DNA of 35,062 bases, taken from the NCBI GenBank assembly GCA_018262815.1, contig JADFDN010000021.1, positions 1 to 35,062 on the forward strand, read 5' to 3'. How positions within the stretch are numbered: the stretch's first letter is position 1; each line of letters begins with the position of its first letter. The notes under the pieces are model-generated. The model was given only the letters and a program-made list of their open reading frames with translations, ran no database searches and was not told the DNA's origin. This document shows, piece after piece, positions 15,208 to 27,256 of this stretch. This DNA is from Thiobacillus sp. (GTDB lineage: Bacteria > Pseudomonadota > Gammaproteobacteria > Burkholderiales > Thiobacillaceae). The position numbers and the translations under genes are program-made.

Positions 15208-15281
15208 TCCGCAAAGGACGCCAAGGGCCGCGACCAGCACCCTCTGATTTCCGCTTCGCATTTCTTCGCGCCCTTCGCGGA
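15208..15281. repeat. Imperfect inverted repeat between aspS and the DUF2322 gene
   Basis: Arms 15208-15225 and 15264-15281 are complementary at 15 of 18 positions, with 38 nt between. The right arm is CTTCGCGCCCTTCGCGGA. The repeat fills the gap after the aspS stop, so it may act as an mRNA-processing or stabilising stem. No T tract follows, so a terminator is unlikely. Confidence 0.65.
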
Positions 15282-15290
15282 CAAAAAGCT

Positions 15291-17084
15291 TTAAGCCGCC
15301 TTGTCCGCAGGATTGACGTTGCGCAGGCGGATATGCAGTTCGCGCAGCTGCTTTTCGTCGACCACGTTGGGCGCGTTGGTCATCAGGCAAGATGCGCGCT
15401 GGGTCTTGGGGAAGGCGATGACGTCGCGGATCGACTCGGCGCCGGTCATCAGCGTGACCAGGCGATCGAGTCCGAACGCCAGGCCGCCGTGCGGCGGCGC
15501 GCCATACTGCAGCGCGTCGAGCAGGAAGCCGAACTTCTCGCGGCGCTCCTCCTCGCCGATGTTCAAGGCAGCGAACACCTTCTCCTGCACGTCCTGCTGG
15601 TGGATACGTACCGAGCCGCCGCCGACTTCCCAGCCGTTCAGCACCATGTCGTAGGCCTTCGACAGGCACTTGCCGGGATCGGTGGCGAGCCAGTCTTCGT
15701 GGCCGTCCTTGGGCGCGGTGAAGGGATGGTGCAGCGCGTCCCAGCGGTTCTCGTCCTCGTTGTATTCGAACATCGGGAAGTCGACCACCCACAGCGGCGC
15801 CCAGGCGCGGCCGTCGACGTGGCCCTTCTCGTGGCCGATCTTGAGGCGCAGCGCACCCAGCGCATCGTTGACCACCTTGGCGCGGTCGGCACCGAAGAAA
15901 ATGAGGTCGCCGTTTTGCGCGCCGGTGCGCTGAATCACTGCGGCGAGCGCGGTCTCGGAAAGGTTCTTGACGATGGGCGACTGCAGGCCGGCTTCGTTCA
16001 ACTGCGTGATGTCGTTGACCTTGATATAGGCGAGGCCCTTGGCGCCATAGATCTTGACGAATTCGGTATAGCCGTCGATCTCGCCGCGGGAGAGGCTGGC
16101 GCCGCCGGGGATGCGCAGCGCGGCGACGCGGCCCTTCGGATCATTGGCCGGGCCGGAGAAAACCTTGAACGCGACGTCCTTCATGACGTCGCCGACGTCG
16201 ACGATTTCCAGCGTCACTCGCATGTCGGGCTTGTCGGAGCCGTATTTGTTCATCGCTTCGGCGTAGGTCATGCGCTGGAAAGCGGCGGGCAGGTCGATGT
16301 CCTGCGCCTTTTTCATCATGTCGCGGATCATGCCTTCGACCAGGCTCATGATTTCTTCTTCGCCCATGAACGAAGTTTCCAGGTCGACCTGGGTGAACTC
16401 GGGCTGGCGGTCGGCGCGCAGGTCCTCGTCACGGAAGCACTTGGTGATCTGGAAGTAGCGGTCGACGCCGGACACCATCAGCAATTGCTTGAAGAGCTGG
16501 GGCGACTGCGGCAGCGCGTAGAACATGCCGTCGTGCACGCGCGAGGGTACCAGATAGTCGCGCGCGCCTTCCGGGGTGGAGCGCGTCAGCATCGGCGTTT
16601 CGACTTCCATGAAGCCGTGGGCGTCGAGGTAGTCGCGCATCAGCTTGGAGACGCGATAGCGCAGGCGCAGGTTCTTCTGCATCGGTTCGCGGCGCAGGTC
16701 GAGGTAGCGATACTGCAGGCGGATGTTCTCGTTGATGTTGTCGTCGTCAATCTGGAACGGCGGCGTCAGCGAAGGGTTCAGCACTTCCAGCTTCTTGGTC
16801 AGCAGTTCGACCATGCCGGTCGGCATGTTGGGGTTTTCGGTCCCGGCGGGGCGCGGACGCACCAGGCCCTCGATCTTCAGCACGAACTCGGAACGCACGT
16901 CCTCGGCCAGCCTGAAGGCTTCCGGCGTGTCGGGGTCGATCACCACCTGCATCATGCCTTTGCGGTCGCGCAGGTCGATGAAGATGACGCCGCCGTGGTC
17001 GCGCCGGCGATGCGCCCAGCCGCACAGGGTGACGGTGTTGCCGATGTCGGCGGCGGTGACGGCGCCGCAGTAATGAGTACGCAT
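15291..17084 (-). CDS. aspS: Aspartyl-tRNA synthetase
   Basis: Class II synthetase charging tRNA-Asp. The N-terminal anticodon-binding OB domain begins [15 protein letters not shown] with [20 protein letters not shown]. Catalytic class II motifs follow (for example [20 protein letters not shown] and [15 protein letters not shown], then [15 protein letters not shown]), a GAD insertion domain, and motif 3 [13 protein letters not shown]. Length 597 aa is standard for bacterial AspRS. ATG at 17084 follows an AGGA site. It lies 24 nt downstream of the DUF502 gene, a conserved neighbour. Whether it also mischarges tRNA-Asn cannot be told here. Confidence 0.97.
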   Translation of the reverse strand: MRTHYCGAVTAADIGNTVTLCGWAHRRRDHGGVIFIDLRDRKGMMQVVIDPDTPEAFRLAEDVRSEFVLKIEGLVRPRPAGTENPNMPTGMVELLTKKLEVLNPSLTPPFQIDDDNINENIRLQYRYLDLRREPMQKNLRLRYRVSKLMRDYLDAHGFMEVETPMLTRSTPEGARDYLVPSRVHDGMFYALPQSPQLFKQLLMVSGVDRYFQITKCFRDEDLRADRQPEFTQVDLETSFMGEEEIMSLVEGMIRDMMKKAQDIDLPAAFQRMTYAEAMNKYGSDKPDMRVTLEIVDVGDVMKDVAFKVFSGPANDPKGRVAALRIPGGASLSRGEIDGYTEFVKIYGAKGLAYIKVNDITQLNEAGLQSPIVKNLSETALAAVIQRTGAQNGDLIFFGADRAKVVNDALGALRLKIGHEKGHVDGRAWAPLWVVDFPMFEYNEDENRWDALHHPFTAPKDGHEDWLATDPGKCLSKAYDMVLNGWEVGGGSVRIHQQDVQEKVFAALNIGEEERREKFGFLLDALQYGAPPHGGLAFGLDRLVTLMTGAESIRDVIAFPKTQRASCLMTNAPNVVDEKQLRELHIRLRNVNPADKAA

Positions 17085-17108
17085 GGGTAGTCCTAATTGA
17101 ATGCCTGG

Positions 17109-17711
17109 CTATGGAGTGACGGGGCGCGCTTCACCCGAAGCGACCCCCATCGAGACGATGTATTTCAGCGCGCGGTCGACCGACACATTCAGCTCGATGA
17201 CCTCGCTTTTTTTCACATAAAAATAAAATCCGTTGACGGGACTCGGCGTGGTGGGGATGAACACCGCCACGTGCTCGTCCGGCAGCACGCGCATCACCTC
17301 GTCGGGCACGTTGGTCTGGAACGCCAGCGACCACGCCTCGGGGTGCGGATAGCGCACCAGCAGCACTTTTCTGAACGCGTGGCCGTTGCCCGACAGCAAG
17401 GTGTCGGATACCTGCTTGACGCCGCCGTATATGGTTTTCACGACCGGGATGCGGATCAGCAGGCGCTCCCAGGCATCGATGATCTTCTGGCCGAAGAAGT
17501 TGGTGGCGAACACTCCGGTGAGCACGATCACCAGCAGCGTCAGGATCACGCCGAGCCCCGGTATCCGCATGCCGATCCAGGCTTCCGGCTGCCATTGGGC
17601 CGGCAGCACCATGAGACTCTGGTCCAGGGTGCCGATCAGCAGATCGAGCACCCACAGGGTGATCCCCAGGGGTACCCAGATCAGCAGGCCGGTAATGAAA
17701 TAACGTTTCAT
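17109..17711 (-). CDS. DUF502 family membrane protein
   Basis: 200-residue inner-membrane protein of unknown function (DUF502). Two membrane segments are visible at about residues 5-27 and 52-73, then a conserved soluble part: RIPVVKTIYGGVKQVSD and VAVFIPTTPSPVNGFYF. The family is regularly found directly upstream of aspS in proteobacteria, as here. No Shine-Dalgarno sequence is visible before ATG 17711. A stable hairpin (17741-17766) sits between this gene and fmdB and may set its expression. Confidence 0.9.
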   Translation of the reverse strand: MKRYFITGLLIWVPLGITLWVLDLLIGTLDQSLMVLPAQWQPEAWIGMRIPGLGVILTLLVIVLTGVFATNFFGQKIIDAWERLLIRIPVVKTIYGGVKQVSDTLLSGNGHAFRKVLLVRYPHPEAWSLAFQTNVPDEVMRVLPDEHVAVFIPTTPSPVNGFYFYVKKSEVIELNVSVDRALKYIVSMGVASGEARPVTP

Positions 17712-17740
17712 GAAAACACGGAGGAGCGGCTCAAAACAAG

Positions 17741-17766
17741 AAGCGGGCGGCTTGCACCGCCCGCTT
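17741..17766 (-). terminator. Stable hairpin between fmdB and the DUF502 gene
   Basis: 10-bp stem AAGCGGGCGG / CCGCCCGCTT with a 6-nt loop, followed on the minus strand by CTTGTTTT. The T tract is imperfect, so it may be a partial (leaky) terminator or attenuator inside the fmdB - DUF502 - aspS operon. It ends 30 nt before the DUF502 ATG. Confidence 0.6.
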
Positions 17767-17784
17767 TCAGGTCATCTGGCCGCG

Positions 17785-18042
17785 TCAGTTACACGCCGGA
17801 CAGGCACCCGTGCCGCAGGCATGGGAGGGCGCTTCGGGCTTGGTTTCGGCGGGCTTGCTGCCGCCTTTGAAATCGGTGGCGTACCAGCCGGTCCCCTTGA
17901 GCGCGAAGCCGGCCGCCGTGACCTGCTTGGCGTAGTCGTCCTTGCCGCACGACGGGCATACCGTCAGCGGAGCATCGGACACTTTCTGCATTTCGTCCTG
18001 GGCGTAGCCGCAGGAAGTACATTTGTAGGCATAAATCGGCAT
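17785..18042 (-). CDS. FmdB-family zinc ribbon protein
   Basis: 85-residue small regulator-like protein of the FmdB/CxxC_CXXC_SSSS family. MPIYAYKCTSCGY and VCPSCGKDDY provide the CxxC...CxxC zinc ribbon; the tail has two further cysteine pairs or singles (HACGTGACPACN). The biochemical role is unknown. It is first gene of the fmdB - DUF502 - aspS cluster, with a TATAAT promoter 32 nt upstream and a GGAGC site. The C-terminal Cys-rich end is longer than the minimal family core. Confidence 0.92.
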   Translation of the reverse strand: MPIYAYKCTSCGYAQDEMQKVSDAPLTVCPSCGKDDYAKQVTAAGFALKGTGWYATDFKGGSKPAETKPEAPSHACGTGACPACN

Positions 18043-18073
18043 GATTCGCTCCGATAAATCAAGAAGTTGCGGA

Positions 18074-18109
18074 ATTATACCCGTGTTGGGGACCCGCCCC
18101 CAATACGGG
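18074..18109 (-). promoter_or_regulatory. fmdB promoter overlapped by an inverted repeat
   Basis: Minus strand: -10 TATAAT (18074-18079, perfect consensus), 18-nt spacer, -35 TTGGGG (18098-18103). An inverted repeat, CCCGTGTTGGGG (18080-18091) against CCCCAATACGGG (18098-18109), 11 of 12 complementary, fills the spacer and -35 exactly. It could be an operator, or the hairpin that ends the TonB receptor transcript (no T tract). Confidence 0.65.
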
Positions 18110-18158
18110 CACCTTTCCGGAATCTGGCGCCTGCGCGCCGGGTTTCAAGCGCCCAGCG

Positions 18159-20192
18159 CTACCAGGCAAGGCTCAGGCTGCCGTAGACACGGCGGCTGAA
18201 GGTGTTGGTGTCGCGGAATTCCTGGTAATCATCGCCCAGATTCTGCCCTACCAGCGCGGCGTCGAGGTCGTAGCCCTGCCACTTCCAACGACGCGCCACG
18301 CGGAAATCAACCCGGGTAAAGGCTTCGGTGTCATCACCTGGGGTCAGCCATTTCATCGCGCCGCTGCGCTGGACGAACAGACTGGTCTCCCAGCCGTGGC
18401 CCAGCCGGTAGCGGGCAAGCAGTCCGGCGCTGTTTCGCGGCGCAGACTGCGGAATATCGTCATTGAAGACTGTTTCGCTCGTTCTGGTATCGAGAAACAC
18501 GCGGGCATATTGGGCGCTCACGTCGAGTGCCTCGGTCGGTCGCCAGCGCAACTGAATTTCGCCGCCGCGCGAGGTTGCCTTGCCGATGTTGTTGTACTTG
18601 CGCTCGATTACACGCAACACCCCGTCGGTGGGGTCGAAATTAAAGCGCTCGTAGCCGATGAAATTGTCGATACGGTCGTCGAACAAACGCACGTCGAATT
18701 CAAGACGTGCCTCCCCCCATACGCCAAGGTAGGCGAGTTCGCGCGACAGCATCCGCTCGGGTTCGAGGCCGTCCGACGGGACGGTGAAAATGTCGAGCAA
18801 CGCACCGGATTCCTGATAAAACACCTGGTTGCCATGCTCCTCAAAAAAAGTCGGGGAGCGGAGCGCGCGTGACACGCCGGCGCGAACGACATGCCCCGGC
18901 GCCAGAGTGAAGCTGGCCGCCAGGCGGGGTGAGACATCAAAGTCAGTGAAATAGTGGTGTTCAAGCATGGCCCCCGCGTGAAGCAGGACACGCTCGTGCG
19001 CCTGCCACTCCAGGTTGCCGAACACCCGTGCGAGTTCGCCGCGCCAGGTTTTGCCGGTGTTGTAATAGTGCGGGCTGGATACGGTTTCCTGCCGAAGCTC
19101 GCCACCCCATACGCCGCGCAGGGTGGGCGTCCATTGCTCATTGACTTGCAGTTCGATGTTGCTGCGGGTCTGCAGCAGGTACTGATCGAGGAGCGAGACG
19201 CCATACGCGGGGTTGATGCCGGTGAGGTCGGCACGCGAATCAGCGTCCAAGCGATTGCGCGCAAAATAGGCCTGGATCTTCCACTCGCGCTGCTCAGACT
19301 CCACCTTGTTGTAGGCCGCATGAAAGAAGAGCGTGCTGGAATCCTGCTCGCGCGGCTCGATCAATGCGTCCTGATTGAGCGTGCTGACGACCGCACGACC
19401 GGCCCGCCAGTCACCCTGCGACAAGCCGAACTGTGCCATCAGATCCGAATCCGGCGTCAGTTGCCAATCTGCGCGGCCGTTGACGAAATAGGTCTTGCCG
19501 GCCTCAAAGTACTGTCCGTTGTCGTGAGCTGTCTTGAAATCCACAGTCCGCTCGAAGCGGTCATGCTGACGGGCTGAAGCGGTGAGACGATAACGTAACG
19601 CGGCATCGCCCCCGCCATGCTGCACGGTGAGGTCACGCGCGGACTGCTCACCCGCTTGCAGCGATACACGAGTGCCCTGCGCCTGCGCAGCCGTCTTGGT
19701 AAGGATGTTGATAACTGCTGCAAAAGCGTTGGCGCCGTGCACGGCGGCATTGGGGCCGCGCACGACCTCGATCTGCTCGATGTCGTCGAGCGAGAGCGGC
19801 AGATCCGTCCAAAAAACCTCACCGAAGTGCGGGCTATAGATGGAGCGACCGTCGACTAGCACCTGCATGCGGCGGGAGTAGGCGTCGCCCATGCCATGGT
19901 AGCCGAGTGCCCAGGTGTTATCGCGGGTGTAGGCCACGGAGAAACCGGGCACCAGACGCAGCAGATCGGGAATGTCACGGAAGCCGGAGGCGCGAATGGT
20001 GTCGCGGTCAATGACGGTGACCGCAGCAGGCGCCTCGTTGACTGGCTGCGACAGCCGCGACACCGACAGTACTACCGGCAGGTCGTCGAGAAACTCGGCT
20101 TCGGTAAATGCGGCGTGCGCCGGGCCTGTACAGGCCACAACGCCGCTAAGCGCATACATGGCCAACTGTATGGAAAAACTTCTGATCACCAC
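18159..20192 (-). CDS. TonB-dependent outer-membrane receptor (downstream tandem copy)
   Basis: About 677 residues: signal peptide (AMYALSGVVACTGPAHA, cleaved before AFTEAEF), plug domain around residues 45-160 with VTVIDRDTIRASGFRDIPDLL and IEQIEVVRGPNAAVHGANAFAAVINI, then a 22-strand-type barrel ending SLSLAW with the terminal aromatic residue. The ligand cannot be told; cobalamin, siderophore or metal-complex uptake are the family's options. No ATG exists at the N terminus; GTG at 20192 or 20189 is the likely start, with AGG just upstream. It is a close paralogue of the receptor at 20316-22349 and lies 123 nt downstream of it. Confidence 0.9.
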   Translation of the reverse strand: MVIRSFSIQLAMYALSGVVACTGPAHAAFTEAEFLDDLPVVLSVSRLSQPVNEAPAAVTVIDRDTIRASGFRDIPDLLRLVPGFSVAYTRDNTWALGYHGMGDAYSRRMQVLVDGRSIYSPHFGEVFWTDLPLSLDDIEQIEVVRGPNAAVHGANAFAAVINILTKTAAQAQGTRVSLQAGEQSARDLTVQHGGGDAALRYRLTASARQHDRFERTVDFKTAHDNGQYFEAGKTYFVNGRADWQLTPDSDLMAQFGLSQGDWRAGRAVVSTLNQDALIEPREQDSSTLFFHAAYNKVESEQREWKIQAYFARNRLDADSRADLTGINPAYGVSLLDQYLLQTRSNIELQVNEQWTPTLRGVWGGELRQETVSSPHYYNTGKTWRGELARVFGNLEWQAHERVLLHAGAMLEHHYFTDFDVSPRLAASFTLAPGHVVRAGVSRALRSPTFFEEHGNQVFYQESGALLDIFTVPSDGLEPERMLSRELAYLGVWGEARLEFDVRLFDDRIDNFIGYERFNFDPTDGVLRVIERKYNNIGKATSRGGEIQLRWRPTEALDVSAQYARVFLDTRTSETVFNDDIPQSAPRNSAGLLARYRLGHGWETSLFVQRSGAMKWLTPGDDTEAFTRVDFRVARRWKWQGYDLDAALVGQNLGDDYQEFRDTNTFSRRVYGSLSLAW

Positions 20193-20315
20193 CTGCCGGC
20201 CGCCGGACGCGCCGTGTTCTCCGCATTGCTTTTTGGACCGTCCAATTATCGGCCACGTGCAGACAAACTAAACCACTATACAAAAATGGTCTTTGTTCGT
20301 TCGACCGGCGCGCCC

Positions 20316-22349
20316 TTACCAGTTCAGGCTAAGGCTGCCATATAGGCGACGACTGAAAATATTTGTATCGCGAAACTCTTCGTAATCCGCACCCAGGTTC
20401 TGGCCCACCAAGGCCGCTTCCAACTCGTGTCCCTGCCAGGTCCAGCGCCGCGCGAGGCGAGCATCCCAGCGGGTGAAGGCCTGGGTCGTATCTCCTTCGG
20501 ACAGCCACTTCATACGCCCAGAGCGATACACCCCAGCGCTGGCAGTCCACCCCCGCCCCAGGTCATATCGCGCCAGCAAGCTGAAATTGTTACGCGGCGC
20601 GGACTTGGGCAAGTCTTTGTCCACAGCCGCTTCAGCATCGAGGAATGCGCGCGAAAACTGCGCGGTCAGCCTCAGCGCCGGCAGAGGCCGCCAGTTCAAC
20701 TGCACATCGCCGCCACGCACATTGAAGTCGTCACGGTTGTCGAATCGTCCGGGCGTGCCGTCATTGTTCATGTATTCGTAGATGGTGTCGTGGAACACCT
20801 TGACATCGAGTTGCATGTGCGCCGCCTGATACTGTCCGACGTAGCCGATTTCGCGCGACAGGATGCGCTCGGGACGCAGCGGATCGGAGGGCGCAAAAAC
20901 CTGCAGGATAGGCGTTCCGCTCGTGGTGGAATAGGTCAGGTTACCCTTCTGCTCGAAGAAGGTGGGCGAGCGGTAGGCTTGCGAAACATTCAGACGCAGG
21001 GTGTGCCCCTTGGCCAGCGTGTAATTGATTGCCGCACGCGGGGAAAAATCGGTGCCGGTGAAGTAATGGTGTTCCAGCATGGCCCCGCCCTGCAACAGCA
21101 GATCCGCATGCGCCTGCCATTCCATGTTGACGTAGCTACGCACAAGCGTTCCGTCAAGTTTGCCACGCGTATTGAAATAACGCAGGCTTTCAACAGTCTC
21201 GTGCCTTACCTCGGCCCCGAGGGACATCCGCCAATCACGTGCCAGTCGCCGATTCATCTGAAATTCCAGATTGAATCGGGTTTGCAACTGGTCGATGCCG
21301 GCTTCCAGCCGTTCACCGATCCCAATATAGAGAGGCGGAGACGGCGAACCGCCAGGGCAGACAACGATTTCGTTCTCGATCGTGTCTAGGCAAAGCTCAG
21401 GATGGTTGGGGGAGTCCAGCGTGTTGCGAGTGAAATACGCCTGCACCATCCATTCGTCGTCGGCATTGTAGGCACGCCGATATTTAAGCTGAAGATACTG
21501 CGCGGAAACGTCCTGCCCGAAGGGTTCTTCCGGATTGCCTGAGTGTCCCGCCTGCCAGTCGCCTGCGGTCAGACCGAATTGCCCACTCAATTCATCGGTT
21601 GCCGAAACCCGGTAATCCGCCCGCCCGTTCAGAAAATAGGTCTGCGTTTCCTCGTACAACTTGACCGGCAACGCATGGACCCCTTCGAATGCATTCGTCT
21701 CGAAACGGTCGCGGGTCTGGGCAGACAGGGTGAGTCGGTAGCGTAGGTCGCCGTGACTACCTCCGTAGCGAGCGGTCAAGCCGGACATGCCTTGCTCGCC
21801 GTATTGCGCGGACACGAACGTCCCCGGTGTCTGGCTCGGGTCCTTGGAAATGATGTTAATGACTGCCAGAAAGGCATTGGCACCATATGTTGCGGCGTTG
21901 GGCCCGCGCACTACCTCGATGCGTTCGATGTCGTCGATCGACAGCGCAAGTTCGCCCCAGTTGACCGCCCCATAGGCGGAGCCGTAAATCGAGCGTCCAT
22001 CCACCAACACCTGAAAACGCCGCGAAAACGCATCTGCCATACCGTGATAGCCAATCGCCCAAGTGTTGTCGCGCGTATAAGCCACCGAAAATCCCGGCAC
22101 CAGACGCAGCAGATCTGGAATATCACGGAAACCGGACGCGCGGATCGTATCCTCGTCAATGACAGTCACGGCAGCAGGCGTTTCGTTCAGCGGCTGCGAT
22201 AGGCGCGAGACCGAGAGCACAACCGGCATCTCATCAAGAAAATCGGCTTCGGTCAGAGCGGCCTGGGCGGGATGCTGACAGGTTAGCGCGCTCCCCATTA
22301 ACAGAACGTGCGCCAACTGACCGAATGTATGTGGTGTATTTCTGTTCAC
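20316..22349 (-). CDS. TonB-dependent outer-membrane receptor (upstream tandem copy)
   Basis: About 677 residues with the same architecture as the neighbour at 18159-20192: signal peptide ending QHPAQA before ALTEADF, a plug nearly identical in its first 130 residues, and a barrel ending SLSLNW. Barrel loops differ more. One loop carries two cysteines 13 residues apart (LCLDTIENEIVVCPGG) that the paralogue lacks, likely a surface disulfide loop. Start GTG at 22349 (or TTG at 22352); no ribosome binding site. It follows ssb on the same strand. Different loops suggest different ligands (inference). Confidence 0.9.
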   Translation of the reverse strand: MNRNTPHTFGQLAHVLLMGSALTCQHPAQAALTEADFLDEMPVVLSVSRLSQPLNETPAAVTVIDEDTIRASGFRDIPDLLRLVPGFSVAYTRDNTWAIGYHGMADAFSRRFQVLVDGRSIYGSAYGAVNWGELALSIDDIERIEVVRGPNAATYGANAFLAVINIISKDPSQTPGTFVSAQYGEQGMSGLTARYGGSHGDLRYRLTLSAQTRDRFETNAFEGVHALPVKLYEETQTYFLNGRADYRVSATDELSGQFGLTAGDWQAGHSGNPEEPFGQDVSAQYLQLKYRRAYNADDEWMVQAYFTRNTLDSPNHPELCLDTIENEIVVCPGGSPSPPLYIGIGERLEAGIDQLQTRFNLEFQMNRRLARDWRMSLGAEVRHETVESLRYFNTRGKLDGTLVRSYVNMEWQAHADLLLQGGAMLEHHYFTGTDFSPRAAINYTLAKGHTLRLNVSQAYRSPTFFEQKGNLTYSTTSGTPILQVFAPSDPLRPERILSREIGYVGQYQAAHMQLDVKVFHDTIYEYMNNDGTPGRFDNRDDFNVRGGDVQLNWRPLPALRLTAQFSRAFLDAEAAVDKDLPKSAPRNNFSLLARYDLGRGWTASAGVYRSGRMKWLSEGDTTQAFTRWDARLARRWTWQGHELEAALVGQNLGADYEEFRDTNIFSRRLYGSLSLNW

Positions 22350-22433
22350 CAATGTCGGCGCGCGTGGCGCACCGGCCCCTCCGCATTGTTATGTGTTTGT
22401 GTGATTTAACGGTTCACCGCCGCTCGCTCGTTC

Positions 22434-22910
22434 CTAAAACGGAATGTCGTCGTCCATGTCGTCGAAACCGCTGCTGGCAGGGCGCTGGGCTGCTGCCGGA
22501 GCACTGGCGCGCGGCTGGCTGCGCTGGGGGGCGGACTGATTGAAGCCGCCGTCGTCCATGTCGGCCATGCCGCCGCCGCCCTTGCTGCCCAGCATCTGCA
22601 TGCGGTCGCCGCGAATCTCGGTGGCATACTTTTCGATGCCTTCCTTGTCGGTGTACTTGCGGGTGCGGATGCTGCCCTCGACGTAGACCTGGCTACCCTT
22701 CTTCAGATACTGCCCGCACACTTCGGCGGTGCGGCCGAAGAAGCTGACGCGGTGCCACTCGGTCTGCTCGACCATCTGGCCGGTCTTGTCCTTGTATTTG
22801 TCGGTGGTGGCGATGGCGAGGTTGGCGACGGCTTCGCCGCTCGGCAGGTAGCGCATTTCGGGGTCGCGCCCCAGGTTGCCGACCAGAATGACCTTGTTGA
22901 CGGATGCCAT
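22434..22910 (-). CDS. ssb: Single-stranded DNA-binding protein
   Basis: 158-residue SSB. The OB fold covers residues 1-105 ([21 protein letters not shown] at its start, [22 protein letters not shown]), followed by a Gly/Gln/Pro-rich linker and the acidic tip DDDIPF that docks repair and replication partners. ATG at 22910 with a GGGGGT site. It lies between the YajR-like transporter and the TonB receptors, and uvrA is just beyond, the classic ssb/uvrA neighbourhood. I found no LexA box (CTGT-N8-ACAG) upstream. Confidence 0.97.
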   Translation of the reverse strand: MASVNKVILVGNLGRDPEMRYLPSGEAVANLAIATTDKYKDKTGQMVEQTEWHRVSFFGRTAEVCGQYLKKGSQVYVEGSIRTRKYTDKEGIEKYATEIRGDRMQMLGSKGGGGMADMDDGGFNQSAPQRSQPRASAPAAAQRPASSGFDDMDDDIPF

Positions 22911-22967
22911 GTTTACCCCCGGATTGAAAGTGGATTGATTATCGTGCTGAATAGGGTGCGAATTCTA

Positions 22968-24323
22968 TCAGGCTGTTTCCAGCAGGCTGCGCACGCCGGC
23001 TTCGTCCCAGCCCTTGAGGCTGACCTTGAGCATGGCCACGCCTTCTTCGGCCAGCACCACGGCTTCGACCACGCCCGCCACTTCGGCCAGTTGCGCCTTC
23101 AGCAATGCAGCCTGATCGGCGGGCATCACGCCGACGCGAAACAGCCGGGTCTTGATTGCGGGCGGCGCGGTCATCGACAGGCTCGCCAGCAACCAGACCG
23201 TCATCAGCACGACGCAGAAAATGAACACGGCTGCAAAACCATGGTGCTGCGCCAGCCAGCCGCCGAACACGCCGCCGAAGAACAGGCCCAGCGCCTGTGC
23301 GGTATTGTAGACGCCCATCGCGGTGCCTTTGGCCGACACCGGGGCGAGCTTGGAAATCAGCGAGGGCAGGCTGGCCTCCAGCAGGTTGAAGGCGACGAAA
23401 TAGAAGAACAGCGCCCACACGATGCCCCAGAAATGGTCGATACCGAACGCGAGCCCCAGCTGGGCCAGCAGCATCAGCGCCACCGAACCGACGAAGACCG
23501 GCTTCATCTGGCCGCGCTTCTCGCCATAGATGATGCCGGGCACCATCAGCACGAAGGAGCCGAGCAGCACCGGCAGATACACCGCCCAGTGGTCGTCGGC
23601 GGCCAGCCCGCTGTTCTTCAGCGCCACCGGCACCACGACGAACATCGCCATCTGCGCCGCGTGCAGGGCGAAAATACCGAAATCGAGCCGCGCCAGCTGG
23701 CCGTTTTTCAGCACGTCCATCAGCTTTGCGGGGTTGGCCTGGGCGTCGGCGTGAAAATGGCTGTCGGCGGGGTCGGGCACCCACACTTTCACCACCCAGA
23801 TCGCAGCCAGTGCGAGGATGCCGGTGAGCGCGAAAAGCCCGGGTACGCCGATGATCTGGTTGAGCGCCGGCCCTGCCACCAGCGATACGGCAAAGGCGAT
23901 GCCGATGGTCGAACCGACCAGTGCCATCGCCTTGGTGCGGTGCTCCTCGCGGGTGAGGTCGGCCAGCATCGCGGTGACCGCGGCGGAAATCGCCCCGGCG
24001 CCCTGCAGCGCGCGGCCGGCGATGGTCCAGTAGATGTCGGCGGCGGCGGCGGCGAGAAAGCTGCCGAGCGCGAACACGATGAGGCCGAAAATGATGACCT
24101 TCTTGCGGCCGATGCGGTCGGACGCCATGCCGAACGGAAGCATCAGGATCGCCTGGGTCAGGCCGTACATGCCGAGCGCGAGGCCGACAAGGGTGTGATT
24201 GTCGCCGCCCGGCAGGTGCTCGGCGTACAGCGCGAATACCGGCAGGATCAGGAACATGCCCAGCATGCGCAGGCCGAAGATCGCCGCCAGGCCCGATGCG
24301 GCGCGCTTTTCGGCGCGGGTCAT
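22968..24323 (-). CDS. MFS transporter with C-terminal YAM-like domain (YajR type)
   Basis: Twelve-helix major facilitator. The motif A region is GMASDRIGRKKVIIFG in the loop between TM2 and TM3. After the last helix, the final ~60 residues (from about RLFRVGVMPADQAALL to the end) form a soluble ferredoxin-like segment, as in E. coli YajR, whose YAM domain has this place. The substrate is unknown; drug or metabolite efflux is likely. ATG at 24323 (MTRAEKRA) is preferred; an in-frame GTG at 24350 would add nine residues. Neither has a clear ribosome binding site. It is divergent from uvrA, and the pair ssb/MFS/uvrA is conserved in betaproteobacteria. Confidence 0.88.
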   Translation of the reverse strand: MTRAEKRAASGLAAIFGLRMLGMFLILPVFALYAEHLPGGDNHTLVGLALGMYGLTQAILMLPFGMASDRIGRKKVIIFGLIVFALGSFLAAAAADIYWTIAGRALQGAGAISAAVTAMLADLTREEHRTKAMALVGSTIGIAFAVSLVAGPALNQIIGVPGLFALTGILALAAIWVVKVWVPDPADSHFHADAQANPAKLMDVLKNGQLARLDFGIFALHAAQMAMFVVVPVALKNSGLAADDHWAVYLPVLLGSFVLMVPGIIYGEKRGQMKPVFVGSVALMLLAQLGLAFGIDHFWGIVWALFFYFVAFNLLEASLPSLISKLAPVSAKGTAMGVYNTAQALGLFFGGVFGGWLAQHHGFAAVFIFCVVLMTVWLLASLSMTAPPAIKTRLFRVGVMPADQAALLKAQLAEVAGVVEAVVLAEEGVAMLKVSLKGWDEAGVRSLLETA

Positions 24324-24432
24324 GCTGTCGGACAGGTCGATCTGGGCCACTGCGGGTTCGGCTGAGTCGGGAAGTCCGTTATATTAGCAGGTTGCGAATT
24401 ACGCTCGCCGCCTAATCGATGGCCGTCAAACA

Positions 24433-27255
<2,823 letters not shown>

Positions 27256-27256
27256 G

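Noticed and set aside
14952-17090. 712-codon plus-strand frame opposite aspS
   Set aside because: Antisense of aspS and the DUF2322 gene, with biased composition and no known motif.
24351-24432. SOS (LexA) box upstream of uvrA
   Set aside because: No CTGT-N8-ACAG match, nor a near match, was found in the gap.
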